Of a stretch of DNA of 64,000 nt, positions 22,726 through 33,329 are shown piece after piece. Location of the stretch: assembly GCA_948567375.1 (NCBI GenBank), contig OX419759.1:39832593-39896592 (forward strand), in the 5' to 3' direction. A model generated the notes under the pieces. That model was not told where the DNA came from, searched no databases, and saw nothing but the letters and a program-made list of their open reading frames with translations. Numbering within the stretch: the stretch's first letter is position 1; the number at the start of each line of letters is the position of its first letter. Source of the DNA: Lunularia cruciata (lineage: Eukaryota; Streptophyta; Marchantiopsida; Lunulariales; Lunulariaceae). A program made the position numbers and the translations under genes.

Positions 22726-23276
22726 TGTGGCACTTTAGAGTCTATGTATGACTTATGTGTGAGTTGTGCTTCTATAGTGTATGATGTTGACATTGATGTA
22801 TGTTGTGTAGCAATGTATATACACACAACAGTTGTCATGCCATTTGTAGTGCCGCATCTAGATGCTCAGACATTGGAGTTCCAATGATAGTAGTTATTTC
22901 AGCAATTTCTCAAAGACTACTTTCCAACGGTTAGATTTTGTGTTCAGGGTACTGACTTCACGGTAGGGCCCACCGTCACTTTGCACCATTTGCACCGTCA
23001 AGTGTGCCATCAGCGGGACCATTAGGGTTTCAGAGCTAGCTCGAGTCCAGGGGGTATAGTTTTGAAGTGAGCTCCAGAGAGCTCACTTCTCTGATGTTGA
23101 GCCTTCAAGTTCCTGGCTATGGTGGACAGCGGCCGGTGAGCATCACCTGGATTCTCTATGCTTGAGTGGGTGTGGCTTGATTGTAATTAGTGCCCAATTG
23201 TTGGCAGTTTATAGAGTGACAGATCAAGTACTAATCTGAGTTGAGTTGAGTTGAGAGTGGTAAGCAATCTGATTAT
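22726..23276 (+). repeat. A1 3' LTR
   Basis: Starts TGTGGCACTTTAGAGTC after the polypurine tract and ends at CAATCTGATTA, where the next LTR (A2) begins at once. It matches the partial 5' LTR with mostly C-to-T and G-to-A differences, many at CpG. Confidence 0.88.
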
Positions 23277-23806
23277 TGTGGCACTTTAGAGTCTATGTAT
23301 GACTTATGTGTGAGTTGTGCTTCTATAGTGCATGATGTTGACATCGATGTATGTTGTGTAGCAATGTATATACGCACTACAACTTAGATTGCTCAAACAT
23401 TGGAGTAGTAGTGTTGGTAGTTAGAAGTATATTGGTAGTTACTCATAGACTATTTGTTGATAGGCAAATTTTGTATTTGGAGTAATTACTACATGGTGGG
23501 GCCCATTGTCACTTGCATCATTTGCATTTTGGGTGTGTTGTTAGTGGGACCAATAGGGTTGGAGGTCCAGGTCAAAATAAGAGGTATACCCTAGAAGTGC
23601 AATTGTAGAGAGCTCACTTCTTTGAGTTGAGGCTTTGAGTTTTTGGCTAGAGTGGATAGAAAGCCAGTAAGCATCACCTGGAGTCTCATAACTAGAGTGG
23701 ATGTGGCTTGACTATAAGTAGTGCCTAATTGTTGGTATATTATTGAGTGACAAATCAAGTACTAATTTGATTGAGTGTGATTTGAGTTGTGAACAAATTG
23801 ATTACA
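23277..23806 (+). repeat. A2 5' LTR
   Basis: Begins TGTGGCACTTTAGAGTC directly after A1's 3' LTR and ends AAATTGATTACA. The middle is clearly diverged from the A1 LTR (for example AGTAGTAGTGTTGGTAGTTA), marking a separate subfamily shared with 55516-56098. Confidence 0.8.
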
Positions 23807-24655
23807 TCAAAGAAATGAGATCAAGGAGAAATTAAGTATAGAACTAAGGGTTGGTGGTATCTCCAAGCCCAATGGATCATGGTACCTTGATTGTGTAGTC
23901 CAAGTTTTGTGAGAGTGATTGTGTGTGGAAGCACTGGCCAAATTTGGAGCTAGAGGGAGTTTATTTCAAGCGGTAGTGTTCATTTTGAGCTCAAGAGGTG
24001 AAAGCAAGACCAATTTTTTGCAAATTGAGCTCCAAGTGCAACATTGAAGGTGGAATTGGGAACACATTCCCACAAATTAGAGATTTAAAGATCACCATCC
24101 TATCAATTTTGCTTGAATAGAGAGTTAGGAAAGGATTTGACGGTCAGCCAACTCTATGGATTTATGTCAAATTTATGTTAGATTTTACGTCAAATTTTGT
24201 GGGGGATTTACATCAGATTTTGGCAAGAGAAAGTTTCATCTCATTCTCCATGATCCTCGTAGCTTACAAAGTAGATAGATAACTCCTATTATATCAAATG
24301 CCAAATGGTGTTAGAGTAAGTTTGGTGTTGATTTATGAGATGGAGAGTTTTTGTTTAGCCTTCTTGTGATTGGACCCTCCATTCTCTACTTTTGGTTTGT
24401 GCACCATGTTTGTGTGAGGTGCCTTGACTTTAGAGCGTTGGTGCTATGATGTGCTCTTAGTAATGAGGTTGGAGTGATGACAAATTAGACTATTGGTGTT
24501 TCTCTCTGATGAGGCAGGAAGTGATGACCTATAGACCGTGAGAGTGCATGTTGTGATGGCAAGTTAGAAGTTGCCCTTTCTCCTAATGTAGTTGTCATAG
24601 TTAGAGCTACATTAGTGGGGGTCGTGTCATAGTTTGGTGGTGGTGTTGGCACTTG
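23807..24655 (+). other. A2 leader
   Basis: Homologous to the A1 leader, from ATCAAAGAAATGAGATCAAG to the phrase GTTGGCACTTGGTGG, where the similarity stops and unrelated DNA begins. Confidence 0.75.
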
Positions 24656-25100
24656 GTGGTGATTGTTACTTCATCTTGACCTCTAATGTGTCAACCATCT
24701 CTTGCAGCCCTCCATTTTGTGAAGCAATGTTGGTGGCTTGTGCTCCCAAGGAAGCAACCTTCTCAGTAGTATCTACCATACCCTTTGTGGAGTCTAACAT
24801 CAAATTGCTACTCTTCTTGAGTTCTTAGATATCCACGGTGATCGAATTCAGAGATTCTTTCACAGTCAAGACATCAGCTCTTACGGTTTGCAAATCTGCC
24901 ATAAGAGTGTTCATGCATTGAGACATGGGGGCAAAAAAGCTCTTGAGTTCCTTGTGGAAGACATTTGCTTTTCTATACATTTCAGCTAGTTGTTGCTATT
25001 TTGAAGCCATCTCAACAATGTCTTGCATCATCTTGGAAGCTTCCATTCTAAAAGCTCTAAATAGATACTATGAGAATGTATCCTCTGGTTCACTCAAGCT
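24656..25100 (-). pseudogene. Degenerate coiled-coil coding remnant
   Basis: The minus strand encodes a helical, heptad-like protein remnant with phrases such as NTLMADLQTVRADVLTVKES and GGLQEMVDTLEVKMK. It is not part of A2 or of the C LTR as seen elsewhere in the window. Its origin is unknown; it could come from another retrotransposon's accessory gene. Confidence 0.4.
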
Positions 25101-25104
25101 CTGT

Positions 25105-25903
25105 GAATACCAATAGCTCTACAAATACTTTTTCTTTTTCTCATGAACCAAAAATCTACTCCTTTGGACTTGTAAATCAAAAGTTATAAACTTTTGAATT
25201 TGAACTTTTCCTACATGAAAATTTTGAAATCCTACAATTTCACAACCTTGGCTATAGTACTTCAAAATCTAAAAATGATCATTAAATCAAAAGCTCTTGA
25301 GAAATTCTATCCAATGAACCAAAAATGAACTCAATTGAGCCAATAGACATGGAGTTATAGCCTCTAGAGTTATCTATGGTAAACTTCTAAATTTCATTGA
25401 GTCACAAAATTCAAATGATTATTACTTCAAGAACAAAGATTCAAATTCTACAAGAACAATTTCAATTAATAGCTCTTGACAAGATGCTTCTAATGAGACT
25501 AAGATCACCTCATTTGAAGATGTGAGTCCAAAGTTCCAGCCTCTGAAAGTTGCAAATTTGAGCACCACCAACCGCACAAGAACACAGATTGATGAAATTC
25601 GAAACTTCTTCCACAGGACTCCAACTTCAGCAAGCAGGTATTAAAAAGAAAGCCTTTTCAAAGGTGTCTCCAATGAGGCCAAGATTGAAAGATTTGGACA
25701 TGGAACCAAAAAGTTACAAGGTATTGAAAATTGAGCTCAAACCCAAAAATCTCCGAGAGATGGCAGAATTTGAATCTTCATAACTTTTTGTGTGTATGTG
25801 CTCTGCAAGCGCGCTTGGTATCAATGGAAAGAGCTTCCAAAGGCGCTTCTGATGCCGCAAAAATCACTCCATTTAGACACCATATGATGAAGATTCGAAC
25901 TCT
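25105..25903. repeat. Degenerate ~180-bp tandem array, about 4.5 units
   Basis: A landmark of the form (C)(A)ATGA-x-CCAAAAAT or AATGAGxCxAAGAT followed by CTC-x-TTTGGA recurs at 25142, 25313, 25492, 25672 and 25851, spaced 171, 179, 180 and 179 bp. Each is preceded by an AGCTCT-like or AGCCTT-like word about 25-30 bases earlier. Units are strongly diverged. The array is cut by the C LTR remnant at about 25904. Confidence 0.7.
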
Positions 25904-26053
25904 CATCAACTATATGTGTGTGTATGTGAGTGTGTGGAGAAATTTGAAGTGCAAGTTAATGTGCTTGTTGGATGTTGGATTCCATAGCATTGATCTTTAT
26001 TCTATGTGTTTGATCCTGAGTGAAGTGTATTCAAAGCAATGCCTTGACAGATC

Positions 26054-26743
26054 TGTGAGCCGGCTTGTCTCTCATTCAAGATGAACCTCTAATGGCTATT
26101 ATGGTAGCGCACCATGGACTAAGAAGGCAAGGAATTCCAACTCCATCGTACTCCTCCAAGGCTAACACTCCAAGACTCAAGAAATTGCTCACTAGAGAAC
26201 TCAATGAGAGAGAGATAGTTGCAAATGAAAGGATGATGAGTATTTCCTCACCCCTTGTTTATATACTTGTGAAATAGTTATGCACCAAAGTTACTAATTA
26301 CTAGAGTAACTCAAGTTACTAGGCTTAAAGTCAAGTAAAGTCAAAAAGTAGAAAGGAATATCCAATCACATGGGCATATTCTACTACCATGTGATCTTAT
26401 CTTGACCCAACCACTAAGTCAAGGATTCCTTCACATGGGCTATCCTTGGACTATAGAAAAATCCAAAACAAAAAGGCTTGCGGACCCAAGAGTTCTCAAC
26501 TCTTTCCTCAAAGCCAAACACCTAAGAATAATATCACATCAACACACTAGAATCCAAAATAGTGGTGCTCATCTTTTCCACTCCTCTAAAATAAGGTCCC
26601 CTCTATCTTAGCAATGACTAACTCTAGCTAATCATGACTAATGTAGAACTATCCTTTATCTTTATATAAATAACATCTCTCAAGTACTTGTAATACCAAG
26701 CTAAATATCACAATACCACACACATGCACAAATGAGTGTTTCA
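26054..26743 (-). repeat. B 3' LTR (690 bp)
   Basis: Runs from TGTGAGCCGGC to AATGAGTGTTTCA on the plus strand. It carries a TATATAA-type box in element sense near 26262-26268 and GTATTACAAG-like sequence near its start. It is more than 99 percent identical to 33506-34195. Confidence 0.92.
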
Positions 26744-26998
26744 TTTACCCCCAGACTAAGTTTTCACTTTGTCCTCAAAGTGAAGGTCTCTCTACCTTCT
26801 ATGATATATCTTCAACTTATCATGGTTAATCCTATCAAAGTGTCCTCCTCCCAACTCCTTGAGATCATAGGTGTAATTGCCCCACACCTTCTCCACTATG
26901 AAAGGTCCCAAGTACTTAGGCAAAATCTTCTTTTGCACTCTCTTGAATTGAATAGAATCAAACAACATTATCCAATCACCTTCTTTGAAAGGCTCCAC
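26744..26998 (-). pseudogene. B integrase C-terminal tail and polypurine tract
   Basis: The frame 26998-26792 encodes DWIMLFDSIQFKRV and LPKYLGPFIVEKV, the beta-rich end of a Gypsy integrase. The polypurine tract GTCTGGGGGTAAA (element sense) follows just before the LTR. No chromodomain is seen. Confidence 0.75.
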
Positions 26999-27124
26999 CT
27001 TCTTCTTGCCTTGCCTCTTGTCATAGCTCCCTTTTGTTTCCTTTGGTCTTGCTCCACTTGAACCATAGCAACTGCTCTTGCCTCTTCCAACTCCATGAGT
27101 TGTTCCTTCCTTGACTTCTTTGCA

Positions 27125-28702
27125 TCACCTCCTTGTGCTTTCTTCGTCTCCTATGAATGCTTTGGAAGGTAGGAAGATCAAAGTGAATAGGTAGGGTAGA
27201 CTCAATACCATAAGCAATTGAATTGGAGAATATCCGGTAGAAATCTTCATGGTTGTCCTAAACTCCCACAAAACTGCGTGAATCCTCTTGTCCCAATGAT
27301 GTTTAGCCTCCTCCATTTATGCATCTTTGGCCAACATCATGCACAAGGTCTGATTGGTTCTCTCTGCCAAGCCATTGGAATTTGGCTTATAGGATATAAT
27401 TACTCTATGTGTGATAGAGAAATGTCGTAGCATGGCTATAGTAATGCTTCTTGTAAACTCTCCTCCTTTATCATAAACAATTTCCAAAGGGCATCCAAAT
27501 CTAGTGATAATATGTTCATAAAGAAATCTACCAACTTCATCTTCATTCTTGTCCCTCAATGGTCTAGCCTCAACCCACTTGGTAAGGTAATCAATAACTA
27601 CCACAATGTACCAATTGTTCCTCGAAGTTCTATTGAGAGGACCTACACAATCAATTCCCCACTTCTCAAAAGGTCCTAGCAATGGAATTGATCTAAGTGG
27701 TGGAGTGGATGTAGATTTTCTAGCAAAAGCTTGACAAACATAACAAGTTTTGCAATAATCAAGAAAATCCTTGAAAATCCCTCTCCAATGGTAACCTGCA
27801 TCTAGAATCTTGAAAGCACTCACCTTTCTTGCAAAGTGTACTCCACACACTAAACCTTCATGAAACTCCTTTATAAGTAGGATAGACTCTTCCTTACCCA
27901 CTACTCTTCGAAGTAGACCATCTGCTCCTTGGTGAAAAAAAATATCCTCCACCATTGTGTAAGGTCTAGATCTTGCTGCAAGAGCCTTCCTCTCCCTAGC
28001 ATGCATCCCTTCTGGATAGTTACCTCTTGTCACAAAATCCACAATCTCCTTGTACTCCATTGGAACCTCTTGAGTGATTGAGATTGTCATGAGCGCCTCA
28101 TCCGAGAAGGAATCATCCACTGGATCATCTCCATCATGATCATAGGCTCTAGATAACAAATCAACATTTGCATGTTTCTTTCCTAGCCTATCCTCAATGG
28201 TGTAGTCATCCTCAAACAAGAGTATCATCCACCTTGCTAGTCTCCCTTCAACATTAGGCTTGTTGAAGATGTACTTCAAAGCCTTGTGATTCGTGACAAT
28301 GGTGGCTTTCCCTCCAATCAAGTAGTGTCTAAACTTCTTGAGACCAAAGATCACTGTCAACTCTTCTCTCTCCGTGACAGAGTACTTATTCTTTGCTGAA
28401 ACCATCTACCTACTAGCATAAGCTATTGGATGATCATGCCTATCTTGGTCTAATTGACTAAGAGTGCATCCTATAGCTACATTAGAAGCATCAGTGTAGA
28501 GAATGAAAGGCTTACTCCAATCAGGTTTAGCAAGAATTGGAGCTACAACAAGGGATTGCTTGAGCTCCTCAAAAGCTTTGAGAGCCTCTTTGTCCTCCAA
28601 GATCACCATGTAATCTACACCCTTCTTCATGAAGATGGTCAGTGCATAAGCCTTGTTGGAAAATGAGAAGATGAACCTCCTATAGTATCCAACCATCCCC
28701 AA
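27125..28702 (-). pseudogene. pol: B RNase H and integrase
   Basis: 28702-28406 holds the RT to RNase H connection (MGMVGYYRRFIFSF, ILYTDASNVAIGCTLSQ). 28405-27317, 362 residues open, holds YSVTEREELTVIFGLKKFRHY (in two halves of under 20), the integrase zinc region (HEGLVCGVHF, CKTCYVCQAF) and the core D-D-E: WGIDCVGPLN, VYDKGGEFT, NSNGLAERTNQTL. 27316-27125 continues the integrase. Broken copy. Confidence 0.88.
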
Positions 28703-28995
28703 GAATTGGTGTAACTTGTCAAGCTTGAAGGGAATGGAAGGTCTGAGATTTTCCTCACCTTCTTAGGATCAACTGTTATTCCATACTTGGAGATGATGTG
28801 CCCCAAAAGTAGACCTTCTTCACATCCAAAAATTCACTTTTGTGGGTTGAGTGATGCATTTGCCTCATCCAAGCATTACAAGACCTTTATTAGGTGCTCA
28901 AAGTGCTCCTCCTTGCTCCCATATACACAAAAGTCATCAATGAAGTCTCTCATAAATTTTCCAATGAAAGGTTCAAATATCTTGTTCATGAACCG

Positions 28996-29517
28996 TTAGA
29001 ATGTGGCTGGAGCATTGCAAAGCCCAAAAGGCATGACCTTGAAAGCATAAGTTCCCCAAGGTATGGTGAATGTGGTGAGTTGTTGATGCTCTGGTGCAAT
29101 CCTGATTTGGTTATATCCACTATAACCATCTCCAAAACTATACCTCTCATGACCTGCAACCTCTTCCAAGATCTCATCAATGAATGGCAATGGGTAGTAG
29201 TCCTTCTTGGTAACAGCATTGAGCTTCTTGTAATCCACACATACTTGAAGCTTGCCATTCTTTTTCTTCACAATGACAATTGGAGACACCCATTTTGAAT
29301 TCTCTACCTCAAAGATAAATCCAGCCTCCTTGAGCTTATCAATCTCCTCCTTCACAACCAAAGATATTGGTGGGCTAACGTGATGTTGTTTTTGGCGGAT
29401 TGGTCTTGCATGTGACTCCACTTCTATCTTGTGCTCCTCCAAGGTGACTTCCTTCAAATCCTTGTAACTGAAAGCAAACACATGGATGAACTTGAGGAAA
29501 ATCTCCTCAAATCTCAC
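28996..29517 (-). pseudogene. pol: B reverse transcriptase
   Basis: Contains WVSPIVIVKKKNGKLQVCVD, YKKLNAVTKKDYYPLPFID, YSGYNQIRIAPEHQ and MPFGLCNAPATF, the fingers and palm of a Gypsy RT. The catalytic box region follows at about 28900-28990. Confidence 0.9.
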
Positions 29518-29945
29518 CTTCTCCTCCTTGGTAACATTTGGGCATACTTGAGGGTAGCTAACCTTCTCTCTACCTCCTCAAGTGTCAATGGTGATTTATC
29601 TGGGTCTTTCAAAACCTCTGGCTTAGATGCCAAATCCATAGCACACAAAAGATACACATTTGAATAAGATTCAGATTCATGCTCCTCCATGGAAGTCTAC
29701 TCTTTCATGCTTGTGTCCACACCTGAAGCTCCTTCAGAATCTAATTCCCAATAATCAAAAGATGGTGTATCTAAATGTGAATTGTTGGTGGTGTTAGTCA
29801 CAAGAACTATGACTCTATGGTTTGATGGCCCAATCCTCAAGTACCCTTTGTGCCATCGATCAGTTGTGCATGTTGCTCTCAACTATGGCCTCCCAAGAAG
29901 TAAGTCATAGCTTGAATCCTTCAAGACTTGGAAAGTCATGAGACT

Positions 29946-30302
29946 TTAAACTCCCATAACTGAAAGTACCACTTTATCCATCACCCCTATTGGTTGAACT
30001 TGTTGCTTGTTTACCATGTTCACCACAAATGTTGAAGGTCTTGAGTGTATCATACCCAACTTGTTCATCAACCTTTCTGACATGGCATTCACTGCTGATC
30101 CTCCATCAACCAATGCATCCTTGATGTTGTGACCATTAACTCTCACATCAATTTTGGAGGCATATTCACAAGCCTCCCATGGTGTTGGCTTGGCATCCAC
30201 CACCCCCACTGATATTGAAGCTTTTGCCTTCTTCTTCTTCTTGCTCCTTGTAGAACTCAAACCACCTCTAAGCTCCGCTCTCAAGGTAGGGTTCAAAAGC
30301 AA
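29946..30302 (-). pseudogene. B aspartic protease
   Basis: NIKDALVDGGSAVNAMSERL has the D-G-G-S form of the retropepsin active site common in Tat/Athila-like Gypsy elements. Upstream frames 30651-30268 form the Lys/Ser/Thr-rich link from gag. Confidence 0.78.
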
Positions 30303-30617
30303 TCAATTGGCCCACTATGATGTTAGCCTTGTGACTACCAACATCCTCCAACACATTGTAGTTCCATTGTTGCTTTGAAATCAAGAAATCCTCCATCCCC
30401 AACTTTTTCCTTGGAGTCTTTGTTGTTGATGGCGTTGAGGTGCGAGTGCTCCTAGTAGACATAGGAGTATCCTTGCTTGGAGTAAATCCTTGAGAAGAGT
30501 GAACATCCTTCGTAAAATGAGCTCTCTTCTTCTCTTGTGCCAAAAGCTCCAAATTAAGACCCTTGGAGTTTGAGCACTCTCTCTTCTCATACTTAATCTC
30601 AACCACATCTATGGATG

Positions 30618-31610
30618 CTATCCTCTTACCTTTGTTTGGATTAGGAGCCACTTGGGTTTCACTACCTCCCTCTTTCCCTCTATTGGCTCCCTCATAACCC
30701 CTTCCTCCATGATAAGTGGAATTTGGGCAATTCCTTTGGATATGGCCTCTTCCTTCACAACCAAAACAATTTCTATCATTGAAATTGTTGGCTGGTTGGC
30801 CTCCTCTATATGGATAGTTCCATAACCCCTAGGCCCTCTCCCTACATTATGATCCACCTCTCTCTTCTCCCATAGTTACACCACATTGATCTTGAGATCC
30901 GCAAGTTGTTCTGTGATGGTTTGAAGTAGATCCTTTGGTGGAGGTGCAAGAATTGGATCAACTACTACTTGTGGTGCAACCCTTACCACCAAAGTATCAG
31001 AAGTTCCACCATACTTGTAGCCTTGAGGAGGATGCACAACCTCCTTCACCACCAAATCACTCTCATCCCTTTCCAAACTCTACTCCATACGAATTGCAAT
31101 CTTGATAGCTTCAACCTTGGAAGAAGGTTTCTCATATCTCACCTTGCTTCTAATTTGTGGTCTCAACACTCCCACAAAATTCTTGGTGAGCATGGCTCCT
31201 ATGCCAATCATAGTAGTCTCCACATCATCCCCACCCTTCCTCAACACTATGCGAAATCTGGACTCTAACTTTTCCACTCTTTCTACATAGACTCTCACTT
31301 TCTCTCCATCTCCTTGTTTGAGAAAGGTAACCTCACTCATCAATCTCTCATAACTCTCATCTGGAAGAAATTTCTCAATGAGTGCTAAAGTCAAAGTCTC
31401 CCAAGACTCTTCTTCCCTATCTCTCCTCTCTCTCTTTTGGTATTGTGACTCATACCATGTAAGTGCTACATTTTCAAAGAAATCTGGTAATAATGAGGCC
31501 CACTCATTCTTCCTCCTCTCATTTTTTCCTATGCAAGCTCTCTTGAAGTCTCTCCTAAAGGCCTCCACATCTTCTCCATCCTTGCCAAAGAAAACCGGAA
31601 GTTTCCCCAT
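30618..31610 (-). pseudogene. gag: B gag
   Basis: 31610-31080 is an open 176-residue capsid segment (GEDVEAFRRDFKRACIGK, ALTWYESQYQKRERRD, ALIEKFLPDESYERL), matching the retrotransposon gag family pattern. A zinc knuckle, CFGCEGRGHIQRNC, is encoded near 30720-30780. Confidence 0.82.
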
Positions 31611-31847
31611 CTTAACCCCTCATTATCTTTCTTTTCTCTCATTTTTTTTCTTTTTTCTTTTTTTTTCTCTCACTCTATTACTAATAGAGTATATATATGA
31701 CTAACACCATCTGAGAATAATCCACTCTAGGTAACTCAAAAGGTTCAGGTTGCTCTAAGATTTCTATAGCAACATCAAATCCTAGAGTGCATATTAATCT
31801 AACTCTCATGGATAGTTTATCCATAAGTTGAAAGATTATCTCCATCA
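31611..31847. other. B spacer between the extra ORF and gag
   Basis: No protein seen. It contains a T-rich plus-strand run (A-rich in element sense) at about 31640-31670. Confidence 0.5.
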
Positions 31848-32475
31848 CTAATCTTGAGAACTAGCTGATGAAGGTGGTAGTATTTCTGTAGCTGTACTAA
31901 GACTCTCTCCAAGATCCTTCACCAAAGTCTCCAAAAGTGCTTTTACTCCACTACACTCATGTCCTTTTGAAAGTCCTTCCACTCCACAAACCTCACACAA
32001 CTCCTTGGTCTTAGATCTTCTCCCTCCTAATCTTGGTGAAGAAGGTCCAACATGCAAACCCAAGTCAAGTAAGCCTCTCCTTTCCCTCAATCTCTTGCTC
32101 TCAAAGGTCAATGGACATGAACTTGCCTTATGTCCAGTCTCTCCACATAGAAAGCACTTAGACTCACTCTTTCCTCCAAGTGGTGTAGGTTTTTGGATCT
32201 TCTCAACATTCTCTTCAAATTCTATTGTAAACTCTCTTTTCCTCAAATCCACCTCTAAAATCACCTCAAACCCTTGGAGAACCTTGCATAGTCTCAATTT
32301 CCACTCTTGGTGACCCTCCATATTCCCAAGATGAATCTAAACACTCAAACATGTTTTTTGTTGCTCTTAAATGCCTCATGCATGAGATCTCCACTTTGCA
32401 GAATTGCCCTTTCCTCACAATTTCACTCAGATCTCTCAATTTGTATGTGACAGTCCTCTGAAATTTTTCACACAT
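31848..32475 (-). pseudogene. B extra 5' ORF: CCHC zinc-knuckle protein ahead of gag
   Basis: The 157-residue frame 32321-31848 contains CFLCGETGHKASSCP, a canonical CCHC zinc knuckle, and a second Cys cluster CEVCGVEGLSKGHEC. The overlapping frame 32475-32266 may hold its N-terminal part. It lies between the 5' LTR and gag in element sense. Ogre/Tat Gypsy elements are known to carry an extra ORF at this place; whether this is related to theirs is not shown. A nucleic-acid-binding role is inferred. Confidence 0.65.
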
Positions 32476-33153
32476 GATTGAAGCTCCAAGTTGTCCCTCC
32501 CTGCAAAATTTCAGATCTTTTCATCAAGTCATTTGGCATAGACACCTTTCTATTTAGCACACATATTTCAGATTAAGTCTGAAAACCACCCCCTTCACTT
32601 AAAAAACTCATAACTCCCTGTGCAAAAATGATCTCTCTCTAATTTTTGTGTCAGAAAGTAGGATACAATGCAGTGAATTTTTTTGAAAATTTTCAGGACA
32701 ATTCACTGAAAATTGAAGAAATGGCAGACTCTGTACAATTTTCCAGAGAGCATGCAATTGCGGGAGTAGTTTACCCTATTAACTTTCAAAAATTCTAACC
32801 TAGTGCTCATAGTAGCTCTCAAATAATAAGTGTGCTAACTGAAAGATAATCCAAAATTTTATGTGTAGAAATTTCAAGTCTAGATCTCAAACTTGAGATT
32901 TTGTCCAAAATCACCTTAATGCCCAAAATCTACAATCCACCTCACACAATCTCTCCAAATCCTCTCATGTGTACAAGATGTACAAAATCACTTCAAAGAC
33001 ATCATAATGAACTACAAGGTATACAAATGGATCTTGGTTCTCTAACATAAGTTCAGCCCTCTCCTCTCCAATGTTCTCTCCAAGTGAGCTCTCATAGCCT
33101 CCTTCTGCCTAATGTAGAATTGAACGCGGAACATTATCTTGCCTTCTAAAGAG
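32476..33153. other. B leader
   Basis: Untranslated sequence between primer site and extra ORF. No recognisable feature. Confidence 0.5.
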
Positions 33154-33171
33154 GTCCCGACAACGGAACCA
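33154..33171 (-). other. B primer-binding site
   Basis: In element sense TGGTTCCGTTGTCGGGAC, close to the plant site TGGCGCCGTTGCCGGGGA complementary to tRNA-Asp. It lies four bases from the LTR end. Confidence 0.65.
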
Positions 33172-33175
33172 AAAA

Positions 33176-33329
33176 TGTGAGCCGGCCTGTCTCTCATTCA
33201 AGATGAACCTCTAATGGCTATTATGGTAGCGCACCATGGACTAAGAAGGCAAGGAATTCCAACTCCATTGTACTCCTCCAAGGCTAACACTCCAAGACTC
33301 AAGACATTGCTCACTAGAGAACTCAATGA
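33176..33329 (-). repeat. B 5' LTR, partial (154 bp)
   Basis: Matches the first 154 bp (plus-strand view) of the B LTR, then stops at ACTCAATGA, where sequence identical to the left flank of B (from 25876) begins. Confidence 0.9.

Larger units (their letters stand above)
13593..23276 (+). mobile_element. A1: Ty3/Gypsy LTR retrotransposon with DNMT3-like methyltransferase and PHD finger
   Basis: Parts in order: partial 5' LTR, long leader, gag with zinc knuckles, aspartic protease, DNMT3/DRM-like cytosine methyltransferase, reverse transcriptase, RNase H, integrase, integrase tail with PHD finger, polypurine tract, 3' LTR. Protease before RT and integrase last is the Ty3/Gypsy order. The copy is broken in perhaps a dozen or more places and the 5' LTR lacks its first ~100 bp. 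The LTRs differ by roughly 8 percent, mostly transitions, so it is of moderate age. It abuts the 5' LTR of its older relative A2. Confidence 0.88.
26054..33329 (-). mobile_element. B: young Ty3/Gypsy retrotransposon in C's 5' LTR
   Basis: Minus-strand element: partial 5' LTR 33176-33329, tRNA primer site 33154-33171, extra zinc-knuckle ORF 32475-31848, gag 31610-30876, zinc knuckle about 30720-30780, protease 30302-29946, RT 29517-28996, RNase H and integrase 28702-26792, polypurine tract about 26744-26757, 3' LTR 26054-26743. LTR ends are TGTAACAC...GGCTCACA in element sense. The LTRs differ by only about 2 percent over the shared part. Long frames remain open, so it is recent, but it is not whole; a handful to a dozen breaks. 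Confidence 0.88.

Noticed and set aside
25105-25903. CRISPR-like array
   Set aside because: Period and unit decay fit a eukaryotic tandem repeat; no short identical repeats with unique spacers.
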